This document shows positions 42,682 through 51,234 of a stretch of 64,000 nucleotides of DNA, piece by piece (position 1 is the first letter of the stretch; the number at the start of each line of letters is the position of its first letter). The notes under the pieces are model-generated. The model was not told the DNA's origin. It did no database searches and worked only from the letters and a program-made list of their open reading frames with translations. Origin of the DNA: DATFVA01 sp963745945 (GTDB taxonomy: Bacteria; Bacteroidota; Ignavibacteria; Ignavibacteriales; Ignavibacteriaceae). A program made the position numbers and the translations under genes. The stretch lies in the NCBI GenBank assembly GCA_963745945.1, contig CAVUZG010000004.1:1612001-1676000 (forward strand). Direction: 5' to 3'.

Positions 42682-45261
42682 CTATAATATTTGAGTTATT
42701 GATTCAGTAAGTTCAGTTACAATAAGTTTAAAATCACTTGCGGATATTTTCTTTCCACTTGCATCAAGAACATAAAATGAATCCACAATATCATCACCCC
42801 GTGTTGAAATTTTTGCAAAATAAATGCTTAAACCAAGCCGATTCATTTTACTTGTAACCTGGTATAAAAAACCAAGTCTGTCTGGTGAAAATATATCAAT
42901 TATCGTATATTTTTCATGATTTTCAAATTCAATTTTGACCTTGCCGCTTCGTTTAAACAATTTGCTTTCAATTCGCCACCATTTTGATTTCATTTTTGCA
43001 AATTCAGTACTTAATTGCAGAAGCCCCGAAATAACAGATCTCATATCTTTGCGGATTTTGGGATAACGATCCTTTTCAATCTTTTTCCCTGTATTGAAAT
43101 CAGTAACGTTAAAAGTGTCAATCACTATCCCGTCTTTGCGGGTAAATATTCTGGCGTCGTGAATGTTCACACCATTTATAGACAGAACTCCGCAAACTTT
43201 AGAAAGTAGTGATGAGAAGTCCCTTGTAATTACTGTAACATTTGTAAAATCATTCAACTCCTTGAAGGACGTAGATATTGTTACGCCTTTATTAATTTCC
43301 TCAACATGCTTTGCTATTTCCTTTTCGGTGAAATTGTGTGCATAGGCAATATCATTAATCGAATCAATATGTTCCTGAACATGATCTTCAGAAATTGCAT
43401 CAGAATGCTTACTTATTTCTTTTGGAATTACATAAGTATTTGAAATCAGAAACTCTTCCCCACTCATTTTTTCTTCCAGCATCGCGTAAGTTTTCCTGTA
43501 AAGTTCTGCAAGTAAATCGCTTTTCCAGGAAGTCCAGACTGCCGGATTTACTGCCGATAAATCAGCATAAGTTACAAGATAAAGTAAATTTAATTCGTCA
43601 GTATTATTAAATCTTGAGGCAAAATTATTTAAAGTTTCCGGATCATTTAAATTTCTGCGAAAAGCAACCTGTTCCATCACCAAATGATTTTTTACAAGCA
43701 GAGAAACCCTGTCAATTTCTTCTTCTGAGTAACCAAGCCTAAACATTATTGCTGAAGCTACTTCTGCACCTATAATTTCATGTCCTGAAATATTTATAGG
43801 TTTTGCTATGTCGTGAAAAAGAAGACCAAGATAAAGGGATTCTCTATCCTTTAAACTGCTGAAAAGTCTTCCAAGTTGTGAATGATCACGTTCTAACTTC
43901 TCAACATTTTTAATTGTTATTAATGTATGTTCATCTGCGGTATAAAAGTGATAAACTCCATGCTGCAAAAATCCTATCAGGTCTTTAAATTCGGGGAGAA
44001 ATATTTTTAGTACTCCAAGCTCATTCATTACAGAAAGAGTCTGTCCCACATTCCTGGGCAGTTTTAAAATTTCACGAAAGAATACTGAAGATTCCGTTTC
44101 ATATAAATTTTTAAGTTCAAGTTCTTCAACTGTTTCTGTTATCAGTGAACGAAGTTTCTCATCAAACCTTGCATTATATAATCCGCGATAGTAAAAACCC
44201 CTCAAAATTGATGAAAGTGCAAAATCATTATCTCCTGTATAAGATATTACGTTCCCTTTAAATATATAATCATCATCAAGTCTTATTGCAAGAGTATCCG
44301 GCAGAGGATTCGTCAGTTCTTCGCGGAATTGATTTGCCATCGATTTTGAAAACCGGTTTATGATATTCGCTGCTTTGTAGTAATTTTTCATAAAAGTTGA
44401 AAGTGCATCTTCAGAATGATACAACATAGCAGCTATTTTTTTCTGATCCTGATATTCAAGCCTGTCATTTTTCTGATTACTAACGGTATGAAGAATATTC
44501 CTTACAGTAATTATCAGGTTGTAGCTTTCATAGATTCTGGCGCATTCATTTGGGGTTGTGTAATCATCTTCAATAAGCTGCTGTATAAAATTTTCCGCTT
44601 GCGTCATTTCGCTCTGCTTATTCAGCAGTGTCTTATTAACAAGCATATACATCCATTCCACAGCCTGGAAATCTCTTAACCCTCCTGCAGAATATTTTAC
44701 ATTTGGTTCTAGAATTTTAGGAGATGCATCATATTTCTTATATCGCAGATTAATGTCCTCAAGCATTTCATTCACAAGCTTTATCTTAACTTCTTCCGTT
44801 ACAGAGTCAAGAAGTGTTTCAATCCAGAGCAGATAAATTTTATCATAACCGAAGAGAAATCTGGTTTCAAAAAATTGTGTGAAAGTATGAAGATCATTTT
44901 GAATAAATTTATTAATATCTGAAAACTCTCTTACTGTATGCGATACTTCTATCCCGTTATCCCATAACCGCGTTACAAGTTCTACTATGTCTTTTTCATT
45001 TTCATTAACATTATCTGTAATGAACATGAGGTCAATATCGGAATAGGGTGAAAGCTCCCTCCGGCTGAAGCTTCCCGCAGAAGCTAAGGCAAAATTATAT
45101 TTTTCACCCAATGAAAGTGCACGAATAAATTCTTCCACAAGTAGACTATATTCCAGGCTAAACTTCAATGAAGCATACTTCCCTGAATTTTCCGAGAATA
45201 GTTTTTCCTTTTTATCCTGGAAATCCTGCTTAATTTTAATTGTTATTTCTAAGGGAACCAT
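42682..45261 (-). CDS. glnD: GlnD-like [protein-PII] uridylyltransferase/uridylyl-removing enzyme
   Basis: 859 residues. The nucleotidyltransferase domain (about 55-180) has GSFSRRELSPYSDIDLMFI. The nitrogen-responsive helical linker is followed by an HD domain (LLFHDIAKP, HEIIGAEVA) that removes UMP. Two C-terminal ACT domains (about 680-760, VTVITRDFSSLLSKVCG; about 785-859, IIDIFSPDRLGFLYQVTS) sense glutamine. In Proteobacteria it modifies PII. No PII or glnA gene is in this window, so the target here is unproven. Start ATG overlaps the queF stop by one base (TAATG). Confidence 0.92.
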   Translation of the reverse strand: MVPLEITIKIKQDFQDKKEKLFSENSGKYASLKFSLEYSLLVEEFIRALSLGEKYNFALASAGSFSRRELSPYSDIDLMFITDNVNENEKDIVELVTRLWDNGIEVSHTVREFSDINKFIQNDLHTFTQFFETRFLFGYDKIYLLWIETLLDSVTEEVKIKLVNEMLEDINLRYKKYDASPKILEPNVKYSAGGLRDFQAVEWMYMLVNKTLLNKQSEMTQAENFIQQLIEDDYTTPNECARIYESYNLIITVRNILHTVSNQKNDRLEYQDQKKIAAMLYHSEDALSTFMKNYYKAANIINRFSKSMANQFREELTNPLPDTLAIRLDDDYIFKGNVISYTGDNDFALSSILRGFYYRGLYNARFDEKLRSLITETVEELELKNLYETESSVFFREILKLPRNVGQTLSVMNELGVLKIFLPEFKDLIGFLQHGVYHFYTADEHTLITIKNVEKLERDHSQLGRLFSSLKDRESLYLGLLFHDIAKPINISGHEIIGAEVASAIMFRLGYSEEEIDRVSLLVKNHLVMEQVAFRRNLNDPETLNNFASRFNNTDELNLLYLVTYADLSAVNPAVWTSWKSDLLAELYRKTYAMLEEKMSGEEFLISNTYVIPKEISKHSDAISEDHVQEHIDSINDIAYAHNFTEKEIAKHVEEINKGVTISTSFKELNDFTNVTVITRDFSSLLSKVCGVLSINGVNIHDARIFTRKDGIVIDTFNVTDFNTGKKIEKDRYPKIRKDMRSVISGLLQLSTEFAKMKSKWWRIESKLFKRSGKVKIEFENHEKYTIIDIFSPDRLGFLYQVTSKMNRLGLSIYFAKISTRGDDIVDSFYVLDASGKKISASDFKLIVTELTESITQIL

Positions 45262-45611
45262 TACTTTCTGTACTCAGCCTTTATTACAGATGATATTCCG
45301 CCGCGTACATTAAACGAAGCGTTAACTAACATATATCTTGGCTTACAAACTTCGACAAGATCATCAAGTATTTTGTTGGTTACACTTTCAAAATAAATCC
45401 CGTCATTTCTGTAAGAGTTTAAATATAATTTTAATGATTTTAATTCAATACATAGCTTATCCGGAATATATTCTATCGTCATTGTTGCAAAATCCGGCTG
45501 ACCGGTCTTTGGACAAACAGATGTAAATTCAGGAGCAGTGTGAATTACTGAATAATCCCTTTCAGGATACGCGTTATCGAAAACTTCTAATATTTTTATT
45601 TTTTTGTTCAT
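45261..45611 (-). CDS. queF: NADPH-dependent 7-cyano-7-deazaguanine reductase (preQ0 reductase), type I
   Basis: Reduces preQ0 to preQ1 in queuosine synthesis. 116 residues, the short single-domain form. The catalytic cysteine is Cys33 and the acid Asp40 in FTSVCPKTGQPD; the LKSLKLYLNSYRN motif and terminal FNVRGGISSVIK follow. 72 bp after queC, one-base overlap with the GlnD-like gene. With queC here and queA at the window end, three queuosine genes are covered. Confidence 0.95.
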   Translation of the reverse strand: MNKKIKILEVFDNAYPERDYSVIHTAPEFTSVCPKTGQPDFATMTIEYIPDKLCIELKSLKLYLNSYRNDGIYFESVTNKILDDLVEVCKPRYMLVNASFNVRGGISSVIKAEYRK

Positions 45612-45683
45612 AATTTTTTAGAAATTATTTTCAATGTTACCTGCCATAATCAGGCAAGATTAAATAATACTGAAGATTAACAA

Positions 45684-46400
45684 TTAAGCATAAACGGGTT
45701 TAACAATATATTTAATCGGATCCTCAAACCCTGCCTGTTGGAATCCTCTAAGTCTTAATGCACAACTGTCGCACTCCCCGCAGGCTTCATCTTCATTTTT
45801 ATAACAGGACCAAGTTAGGTGAAGAGGAGCTTTTAGTTCTATACCTTTCTTAACAATCTCTGATTTGGATAAATTTATTACGGGAGTTACTATTTTAATT
45901 TTTGTTTCCGGTTTAGTTCCAAGGTTGATTACCTCTTCAAATGCTTTAAAAAATTCGGGACGGCAATCAGGGTAACCTGATGAATCTTCATAAACTGCAC
46001 CGATAAAAATTTTTTCAGCACCTATTACTTCTGCCCAACTTGTACATGCAGAAAGAATGTTAGCGTTACGGAAAGGGACGTAAGATGTAGGAACCTGCGT
46101 ACCGGCATGCAGATTTCTTTTATTACCTAATTCAGTCTTTGCAACTTCCTGATTAAAATCGGTTAACGATGATCCACCGATTTTGGCAAGATGTGAATAA
46201 TCAATCACAAGTCGTTTATCAACTTTATAAAATTCAGCAATATCATTAAATGCTTTAAGCTCCCTCTCTTCAGTTCTCTGACCGTAATTAATATGGAGCA
46301 AAGCCAGTTTGTAGTCAAGATCTGCAATAGCAGCAGTTACACAACTGTCCATTCCGCCACTAAGTGCAACAACAGCGATATTCTTATTTGTTTTTTCCAT
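45684..46400 (-). CDS. queC: 7-cyano-7-deazaguanine (preQ0) synthase
   Basis: ATP-dependent conversion of 7-carboxy-7-deazaguanine to preQ0. 238 residues. The PP-loop is ALSGGMDSCVTA; substrate-contact region NANILSACTSWAEVIGA; the C-terminal zinc site WSCYKNEDEACGECDSCALR has four cysteines. The queD and queE partners are not in the window. Confidence 0.95.
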   Translation of the reverse strand: MEKTNKNIAVVALSGGMDSCVTAAIADLDYKLALLHINYGQRTEERELKAFNDIAEFYKVDKRLVIDYSHLAKIGGSSLTDFNQEVAKTELGNKRNLHAGTQVPTSYVPFRNANILSACTSWAEVIGAEKIFIGAVYEDSSGYPDCRPEFFKAFEEVINLGTKPETKIKIVTPVINLSKSEIVKKGIELKAPLHLTWSCYKNEDEACGECDSCALRLRGFQQAGFEDPIKYIVKPVYA

Positions 46401-46448
46401 AAGTATCCTGTTAAAATAAGAAAATAGCCACTGTGAAGAAATGAGGAA

Positions 46449-47615
46449 TTATTTGCCGGGTTCTCTTTTTACTACTATAAAAACAGTAGCAATCACTGCA
46501 CTCACAATAGAAGACAAAAGAAACGGAACCATCGAACCAAACTGATCCCACAAAAAACCTGCGACAAAAGAACCCAGCATCAACGAAAGACTGGTACACA
46601 TTGTAAGTAATCCGATTGCAGAGCCGCGTTGTTCATCTGGAATTAAATCTGATACCCAGGCTTTAACTACCCCTTCTGTTGATGCGGCATAAATTCCATA
46701 AAGTGCGAATAGAACCCATATAAAAGAAATATCAGGAAACAAAGCAAAACCGAGATAGACTCCGGCAAAGATGTACAACCCTGTAACATAAACTTTCTTC
46801 TTTCCAATTTTATCAGAATATTTTCCAATAGGATAGGATGCCGAGGCGTAAACAAGATTATAAAAAATGTATCCCCAAATTGCGAGTGATGCAGAATTTG
46901 AAATGTCTTTTGATTTCAGAATAAGAAAAACATCGCTGCTGTTTACGAGAGAAAAAATTGTAATTAACAACAGAATAGTTTTATATCCTGACGGAGCTGA
47001 TTGCCAGAATTCTGCATAATTTCTTTTGGTGGTATTTTTAAATGATGCGGGATTATCCTTTACAAAAAGCGTAAAGCTTACTGCAATTATAGAAGGAATA
47101 AAGGCAACAAGAAATATTAATGTATAATCACCGGGATAAAAATGAAGTAATATTAATGCCCCAGCAGGACCAAGAGCAGCCCCAAGGGTGTCCATTCCCC
47201 GGTGAAATCCGAAAACTGCTCCTGTATTCCCTTCAGCATAAGAGGAAAGAAGTGCATCACGCGGTGCTGTACGCATTCCCTTTCCTACTCTATCTGTTAC
47301 CCTTGAAGTTATAACTGCAGAAAGTGCCGGGAAAAATCCTGGTAATGGTTTTGAAAGTGCTGAAAGTGCATAGCCCAAAACAACAAATATTGAACGCTTC
47401 TTTTTTTTGTCTGAAAGACGACCGAAATAACCCTTTAGCAACCCGGCAGTAACCTCTGCCAGTCCTTCAATAATTCCAACCACAGCCATTGAAGAACCAA
47501 GAACTACTGTTAGAAATATTGGAGTAACCGGGTAGAGCATTTCACTTGCTACATCTGTAAACAGACTGACAAGTCCCAACATCACAACTTGTTTAGGAAG
47601 ATTTTTTAATTTCAT
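46449..47615 (-). CDS. Major facilitator superfamily transporter
   Basis: 388 residues, about eleven to twelve membrane helices. The loop motif is YFGRLSDKKKKRSIFVVLGYALSAL, corresponding to the MFS G-x3-D-R/K-x-G-R-R signature. The segment RVTDRVGKGMRTAPRDALLS is characteristic of one uncharacterised MFS group found in many bacteria. Substrate unknown; drug or metabolite export is only a guess. 48 bp before queC; whether it is a queuosine-precursor transporter cannot be judged, as that role is usually played by other families. Confidence 0.85.
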   Translation of the reverse strand: MKLKNLPKQVVMLGLVSLFTDVASEMLYPVTPIFLTVVLGSSMAVVGIIEGLAEVTAGLLKGYFGRLSDKKKKRSIFVVLGYALSALSKPLPGFFPALSAVITSRVTDRVGKGMRTAPRDALLSSYAEGNTGAVFGFHRGMDTLGAALGPAGALILLHFYPGDYTLIFLVAFIPSIIAVSFTLFVKDNPASFKNTTKRNYAEFWQSAPSGYKTILLLITIFSLVNSSDVFLILKSKDISNSASLAIWGYIFYNLVYASASYPIGKYSDKIGKKKVYVTGLYIFAGVYLGFALFPDISFIWVLFALYGIYAASTEGVVKAWVSDLIPDEQRGSAIGLLTMCTSLSLMLGSFVAGFLWDQFGSMVPFLLSSIVSAVIATVFIVVKREPGK

Positions 47616-47680
47616 TTTATTAAAATAATATTTTCAGCAGGTTCTAAAATAATTCTTAATTTTTAGATTACACATCACTG

Positions 47681-47712
47681 TTTGAAGTAATTGCCGCTCT
47701 TTACTACTTTTG
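47681..47712 (+). promoter_or_regulatory. Bacteroidota-type housekeeping promoter of tpiA
   Basis: TTTG (47681-47684), 20-bp spacer, TACTTTTG (47705-47712). This is an exact match to TTTG-N20-TAnnTTTG, 30 bp before the chosen tpiA start. Confidence 0.75.
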
Positions 47713-47742
47713 CAGACACATCTAAAATGAATGAGGCTTATA

Positions 47743-48498
47743 ATGCGTAAAAAAGTTATTGCAGGCAACTGGAAAATGAATAATGATATTTCCGAATCAC
47801 AAAACCTGATTTCGAAAATGACCTCCGTCTTAAACAGTAAACAATTAAAATGCGATGTTATTATTTGTCCGCCGTTCACTTCACTTAGTGAAGCAAATTC
47901 TCTTATTAAAAACACCCCTATCAAACTTGGAGCTCAGAACATGTATTTTGAAGAGAGCGGGGCATTTACTGGTGAGATTTCTGCTAAAATGCTTAAAAGT
48001 GTTGGATGTGAATATGTAATACTCGGGCACTCAGAACGAAGAACAATTTATAAAGAACAGGATAAATTAATAAACGAAAAAATAAAAGCTGCATTAAAAG
48101 CGGAACTAAAACCGATTTTTTGTATCGGGGAGACTCTTGAAGAAAGAGAAACTGGAAAAGAAAAGGAAGTGCTGACTAAACAGCTTTCCGTAGGATTGGA
48201 CGAAATTTCATTAGACCAAATGAAGAAAATTATAATTGCCTATGAACCGGTCTGGGCAATTGGAACGGGTAAAACTGCAAGCCCACAGCAAGCCGAAGAT
48301 ATACACCAATTTATACGTAACTATATAAAAGATGATTTCTCAACCGATGTGGCTGAAAATCTTGTTATTCAATACGGGGGAAGTGTTAAACCGGATAATG
48401 CCCGGGATCTTTTATCTCAGAAGAATATTGATGGAGCATTAGTAGGTGGGGCTTGTTTAAATGCGGATTCATTCATAAGTATAATCGAATCCGTTTAA
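47743..48498 (+). CDS. tpiA: Triosephosphate isomerase
   Basis: Interconverts dihydroxyacetone phosphate and glyceraldehyde 3-phosphate. 251 residues from ATG 47743; an ATG four codons upstream exists but the chosen one has GAGG seven bases before it. Catalytic Lys in AGNWKMN, His in LGHSERR and Glu in IAYEPVWAIGTG, then phosphate loop YGGSVKPDN and GALVGGACL. Monocistronic with its own promoter. Confidence 0.97.
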   Translation: MRKKVIAGNWKMNNDISESQNLISKMTSVLNSKQLKCDVIICPPFTSLSEANSLIKNTPIKLGAQNMYFEESGAFTGEISAKMLKSVGCEYVILGHSERRTIYKEQDKLINEKIKAALKAELKPIFCIGETLEERETGKEKEVLTKQLSVGLDEISLDQMKKIIIAYEPVWAIGTGKTASPQQAEDIHQFIRNYIKDDFSTDVAENLVIQYGGSVKPDNARDLLSQKNIDGALVGGACLNADSFISIIESV

Positions 48499-48516
48499 CT
48501 CTTTGTATTTACTATG

Positions 48517-48561
48517 TTTACTGATTGGAAATTTGTTTGCTTTATGTTTCCAATCAGTAAA
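48517..48561 (+). terminator. Long hairpin after tpiA, probable terminator
   Basis: Perfect 15-bp inverted repeat (48517-48531 with 48547-48561; TTTACTGATTGGAAA and complement) with a 15-base loop, 19 bp after the tpiA stop. The following T content is low, so either a weak terminator or an mRNA-stabilising hairpin. Confidence 0.5.
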
Positions 48562-48567
48562 ATTTAC

Positions 48568-48599
48568 ATTGCTTTCCCCTCGTTTCTAACGTATATTTG
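48568..48599 (+). promoter_or_regulatory. Bacteroidota-type housekeeping promoter before the GH2-like gene
   Basis: ATTG (48568-48571), 20-bp spacer, TATATTTG (48592-48599). Fits TTG-N20-TAnnTTTG. Transcription would begin near 48606, which supports the start at 48639 rather than the TTG at 48609. Confidence 0.6.
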
Positions 48600-48638
48600 T
48601 AAGTTTAATTGCTATACATTATAGGACAACTGATTCGG

Positions 48639-51233
48639 ATGGGATTCCCCAAATTTATTTTACTCACATCTTTATTTTTAACCATATTTTTCTCATTCTC
48701 AACAGCCCAGATTGTTTTTAAAGAGCTTCCCGGTTATCACATAAATGATTCTGATTCCTTGTTTTTCAATATATCTCAGACCAGAAAAATAATTCCATTA
48801 AACGGAACATGGAAAGTTCATCCCGCAAATGATGAAGATGCTCAGAAAGTTCCTGTTACTGTACCTTCAGTTTTCCAAGGAGAGGGGGAATTAATTTTTG
48901 AAAAAAGCTTTAATATTTCAATTGAAGACTTAAAGAATTATCAGATGAAACTGGTCTTCTTTGGTATTAATTATTCCGCTGACATTTCAGTTAATAAAAA
49001 TATTATTTACAGACACCCCGGAGGAGAGTTTCCATTTCAGATAGATCTTCCGAAAGATATTCTGAATATAGATAAGAGTAATGTAATTTCAGTAAAACTT
49101 TATTATAAGCTCGATTCAGAAAATACTATTCCTGTTAAGCAGAGATTCTTATTCCCTCAAAATTTCGGTGGAATAATACGTGATGTTTACATTCATCTCA
49201 TACCAAATATTTCTTTAAAAGATATCGATATTTCATACAAGTTTTTTTCCGGATCTAAAAGTGCAACTTTTAAGATAAGCTCAAGAGCAGATAATAAAGA
49301 ATTTTCTAAATCAACTGATAGCCTAGCAGCGCAAACCGATCTGACTTATAAAATTAACATTACAAACCCCGATGGCTCAACTCTTAAAAATCCAGTTGAA
49401 TCCAGGTTTAATTTACTGCCTAACAAAGACAAAGCGTTTAACGATAAAATTACGATTAACAATACTCAATTGTGGTCGCCTGCAAATCCGGTTTCATACA
49501 AAGTATCAATTGAATTATGGAACGGGGAAAATTTAATTGACCGGACAAAAAGAACAGTAGGGGTTTATTCATTATTAGAAGAAAAAGATTCACTGCTTTT
49601 TAACGGGGAAGGTTTTAAATTAAATGGAGTAACTTATTTACCATCCAACGGCGAGTATGGAAATCTTGAAACATATTCCGAGATGGAAAAAGATTTAAAA
49701 TTAATTAAAGAAACAGGTTTCAATGCAGTAAGATTTGCAAAGGTTGTTCCTCACCCCTACCTGCTTGCGTTGTGTGAACGATACGGACTTCTCGCTTTTA
49801 TAGAACTCCCTATAAATTTCATCCCTGAAGCATTAGCACAAAATTCCAATTTCATTGAAAGAAGTAAAAACTTTCTTTTAAATTTCATTCGTGGATATAA
49901 AAGATACAGTTCTGTTGCAGCGGTAGGATTAGGTAGCGGTTACCTTCCTGAAATCAGTGCACAGATGCAGTTAATCAGCAGGCTGAATGATGATTTAAAA
50001 AGAAACTGGGATGTGCTGTCATATGCATCTTTTGCTGATCTGAACCTGGAAAAAACGGACAGCCTCGATCTGTATGGTATTGAATTGTTCAATACTTCAC
50101 CGAAAGATGTTTCAGAAAAAATAGATAGCTTAAAAGCCAAACTGGGTAATGGTAAAGTATTCATCAGTTCAGCAACATATCCTGTAAACGCCGGAAATAC
50201 AGATGGATACATAAACAAATACTCCTTTGAGGCCCAGGCAAAATATTTTGAAGAAATAATTAATTATTCCGGCTCAACTGGTCTTGCAGGATTTTTCATC
50301 AATTCAATGTATGATTATCGTGGTGATTTTCCTTCTCTCATTAATGGATACAGTAAAGATAATGTTTATAATATCGGGGTGGCCGGTGAAGACAGAAACA
50401 CCAACAGGCTTGCTTATAAAGTGGTTTATGCAAAACTGCATAACACTGAAAGTGTGACCATTCCGATAGGCAGCAAAAAAGATAACGCACCAATGGTTTT
50501 TATAATCTTCGGATTATTTCTTGCCCTTATCATGGGTGTGCTTGTTAATTCAGGAAGAAAATTCAGAGAGGATTCATCCCGGGCATTACTTCGTCCTTAT
50601 AATTTTTATGCAGATGTGCGGGATCAAAGAATAATGTCCGGTTATCATTCAACTATTCTTGGATTTGTTATTGCAGCAATACTAGCCCTGTTAATCAGCA
50701 ATATGCTTTTTTATTTTCGTGAAAATGTTTTTTTTGAAAAGTTTTTACTTTCATTTGGTAGTGTAAAAATATTATCAACAGTAAGTTACCTGGCATGGCA
50801 TCCTGCTCTTTCACTTTTGTGGCTGACTTTAATTTTCATCATACTGGTTCCCTTGCTTTCTATAATAATAAAAGCAACTTCTTTTTTTGTAAGAACAAAA
50901 GTATTTATCTCAAGCATTTATTATACAACGATCTGGTCATTACTCCCAATGGTTCTCTTGATTCCTGTGGGAATTATTCTCTACCGAATATTGTCTGCTG
51001 ATGTAGCAAACATTTACATTTATATAGGACTCCTGATATTTATTCTCTGGTCATTTGACCGTCTGATTAAAGGTGTTTATGTTATTTTCGATGTCAATCC
51101 CGGGACAGTCTATTTCTACAGTATTTTGATTTTGATATTGGTTGTCGGTGGATTTATTTTTTACTACCAGGTAACAAATTCAGTAATTGATTATATGAAA
51201 TTAGTAATTACACAATTTAACGGTCAGGCGTAG
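48639..51233 (+). CDS. Degenerate glycoside hydrolase family 2-like protein fused to a multi-pass membrane domain
   Basis: 864 residues. A signal peptide (MGFPKFILLTSLFLTIFFSF) is followed by a GH2 sugar-binding jelly roll (LNGTWKVHPANDEDAQKVPV, VTVPSVFQGEGELIFEKSF), an immunoglobulin-like domain and a TIM barrel (KLNGVTYLPSNGEYGNLETY, DLKLIKETGFNAVRFAK). Both catalytic glutamates appear missing. Where GH2 enzymes have the ...NE acid/base motif this reads AAVGLGSGYL, and the nucleophile strand reads FISSATYP. From about 615 on there are five to six membrane helices (MVFIIFGLFLALIMGVLV, then a Yip1-like block). Probably a periplasmic sugar-binding or sensing module anchored in the inner membrane. 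One base before smc. Confidence 0.75.
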   Translation: MGFPKFILLTSLFLTIFFSFSTAQIVFKELPGYHINDSDSLFFNISQTRKIIPLNGTWKVHPANDEDAQKVPVTVPSVFQGEGELIFEKSFNISIEDLKNYQMKLVFFGINYSADISVNKNIIYRHPGGEFPFQIDLPKDILNIDKSNVISVKLYYKLDSENTIPVKQRFLFPQNFGGIIRDVYIHLIPNISLKDIDISYKFFSGSKSATFKISSRADNKEFSKSTDSLAAQTDLTYKINITNPDGSTLKNPVESRFNLLPNKDKAFNDKITINNTQLWSPANPVSYKVSIELWNGENLIDRTKRTVGVYSLLEEKDSLLFNGEGFKLNGVTYLPSNGEYGNLETYSEMEKDLKLIKETGFNAVRFAKVVPHPYLLALCERYGLLAFIELPINFIPEALAQNSNFIERSKNFLLNFIRGYKRYSSVAAVGLGSGYLPEISAQMQLISRLNDDLKRNWDVLSYASFADLNLEKTDSLDLYGIELFNTSPKDVSEKIDSLKAKLGNGKVFISSATYPVNAGNTDGYINKYSFEAQAKYFEEIINYSGSTGLAGFFINSMYDYRGDFPSLINGYSKDNVYNIGVAGEDRNTNRLAYKVVYAKLHNTESVTIPIGSKKDNAPMVFIIFGLFLALIMGVLVNSGRKFREDSSRALLRPYNFYADVRDQRIMSGYHSTILGFVIAAILALLISNMLFYFRENVFFEKFLLSFGSVKILSTVSYLAWHPALSLLWLTLIFIILVPLLSIIIKATSFFVRTKVFISSIYYTTIWSLLPMVLLIPVGIILYRILSADVANIYIYIGLLIFILWSFDRLIKGVYVIFDVNPGTVYFYSILILILVVGGFIFYYQVTNSVIDYMKLVITQFNGQA

Positions 51234-51234
51234 A

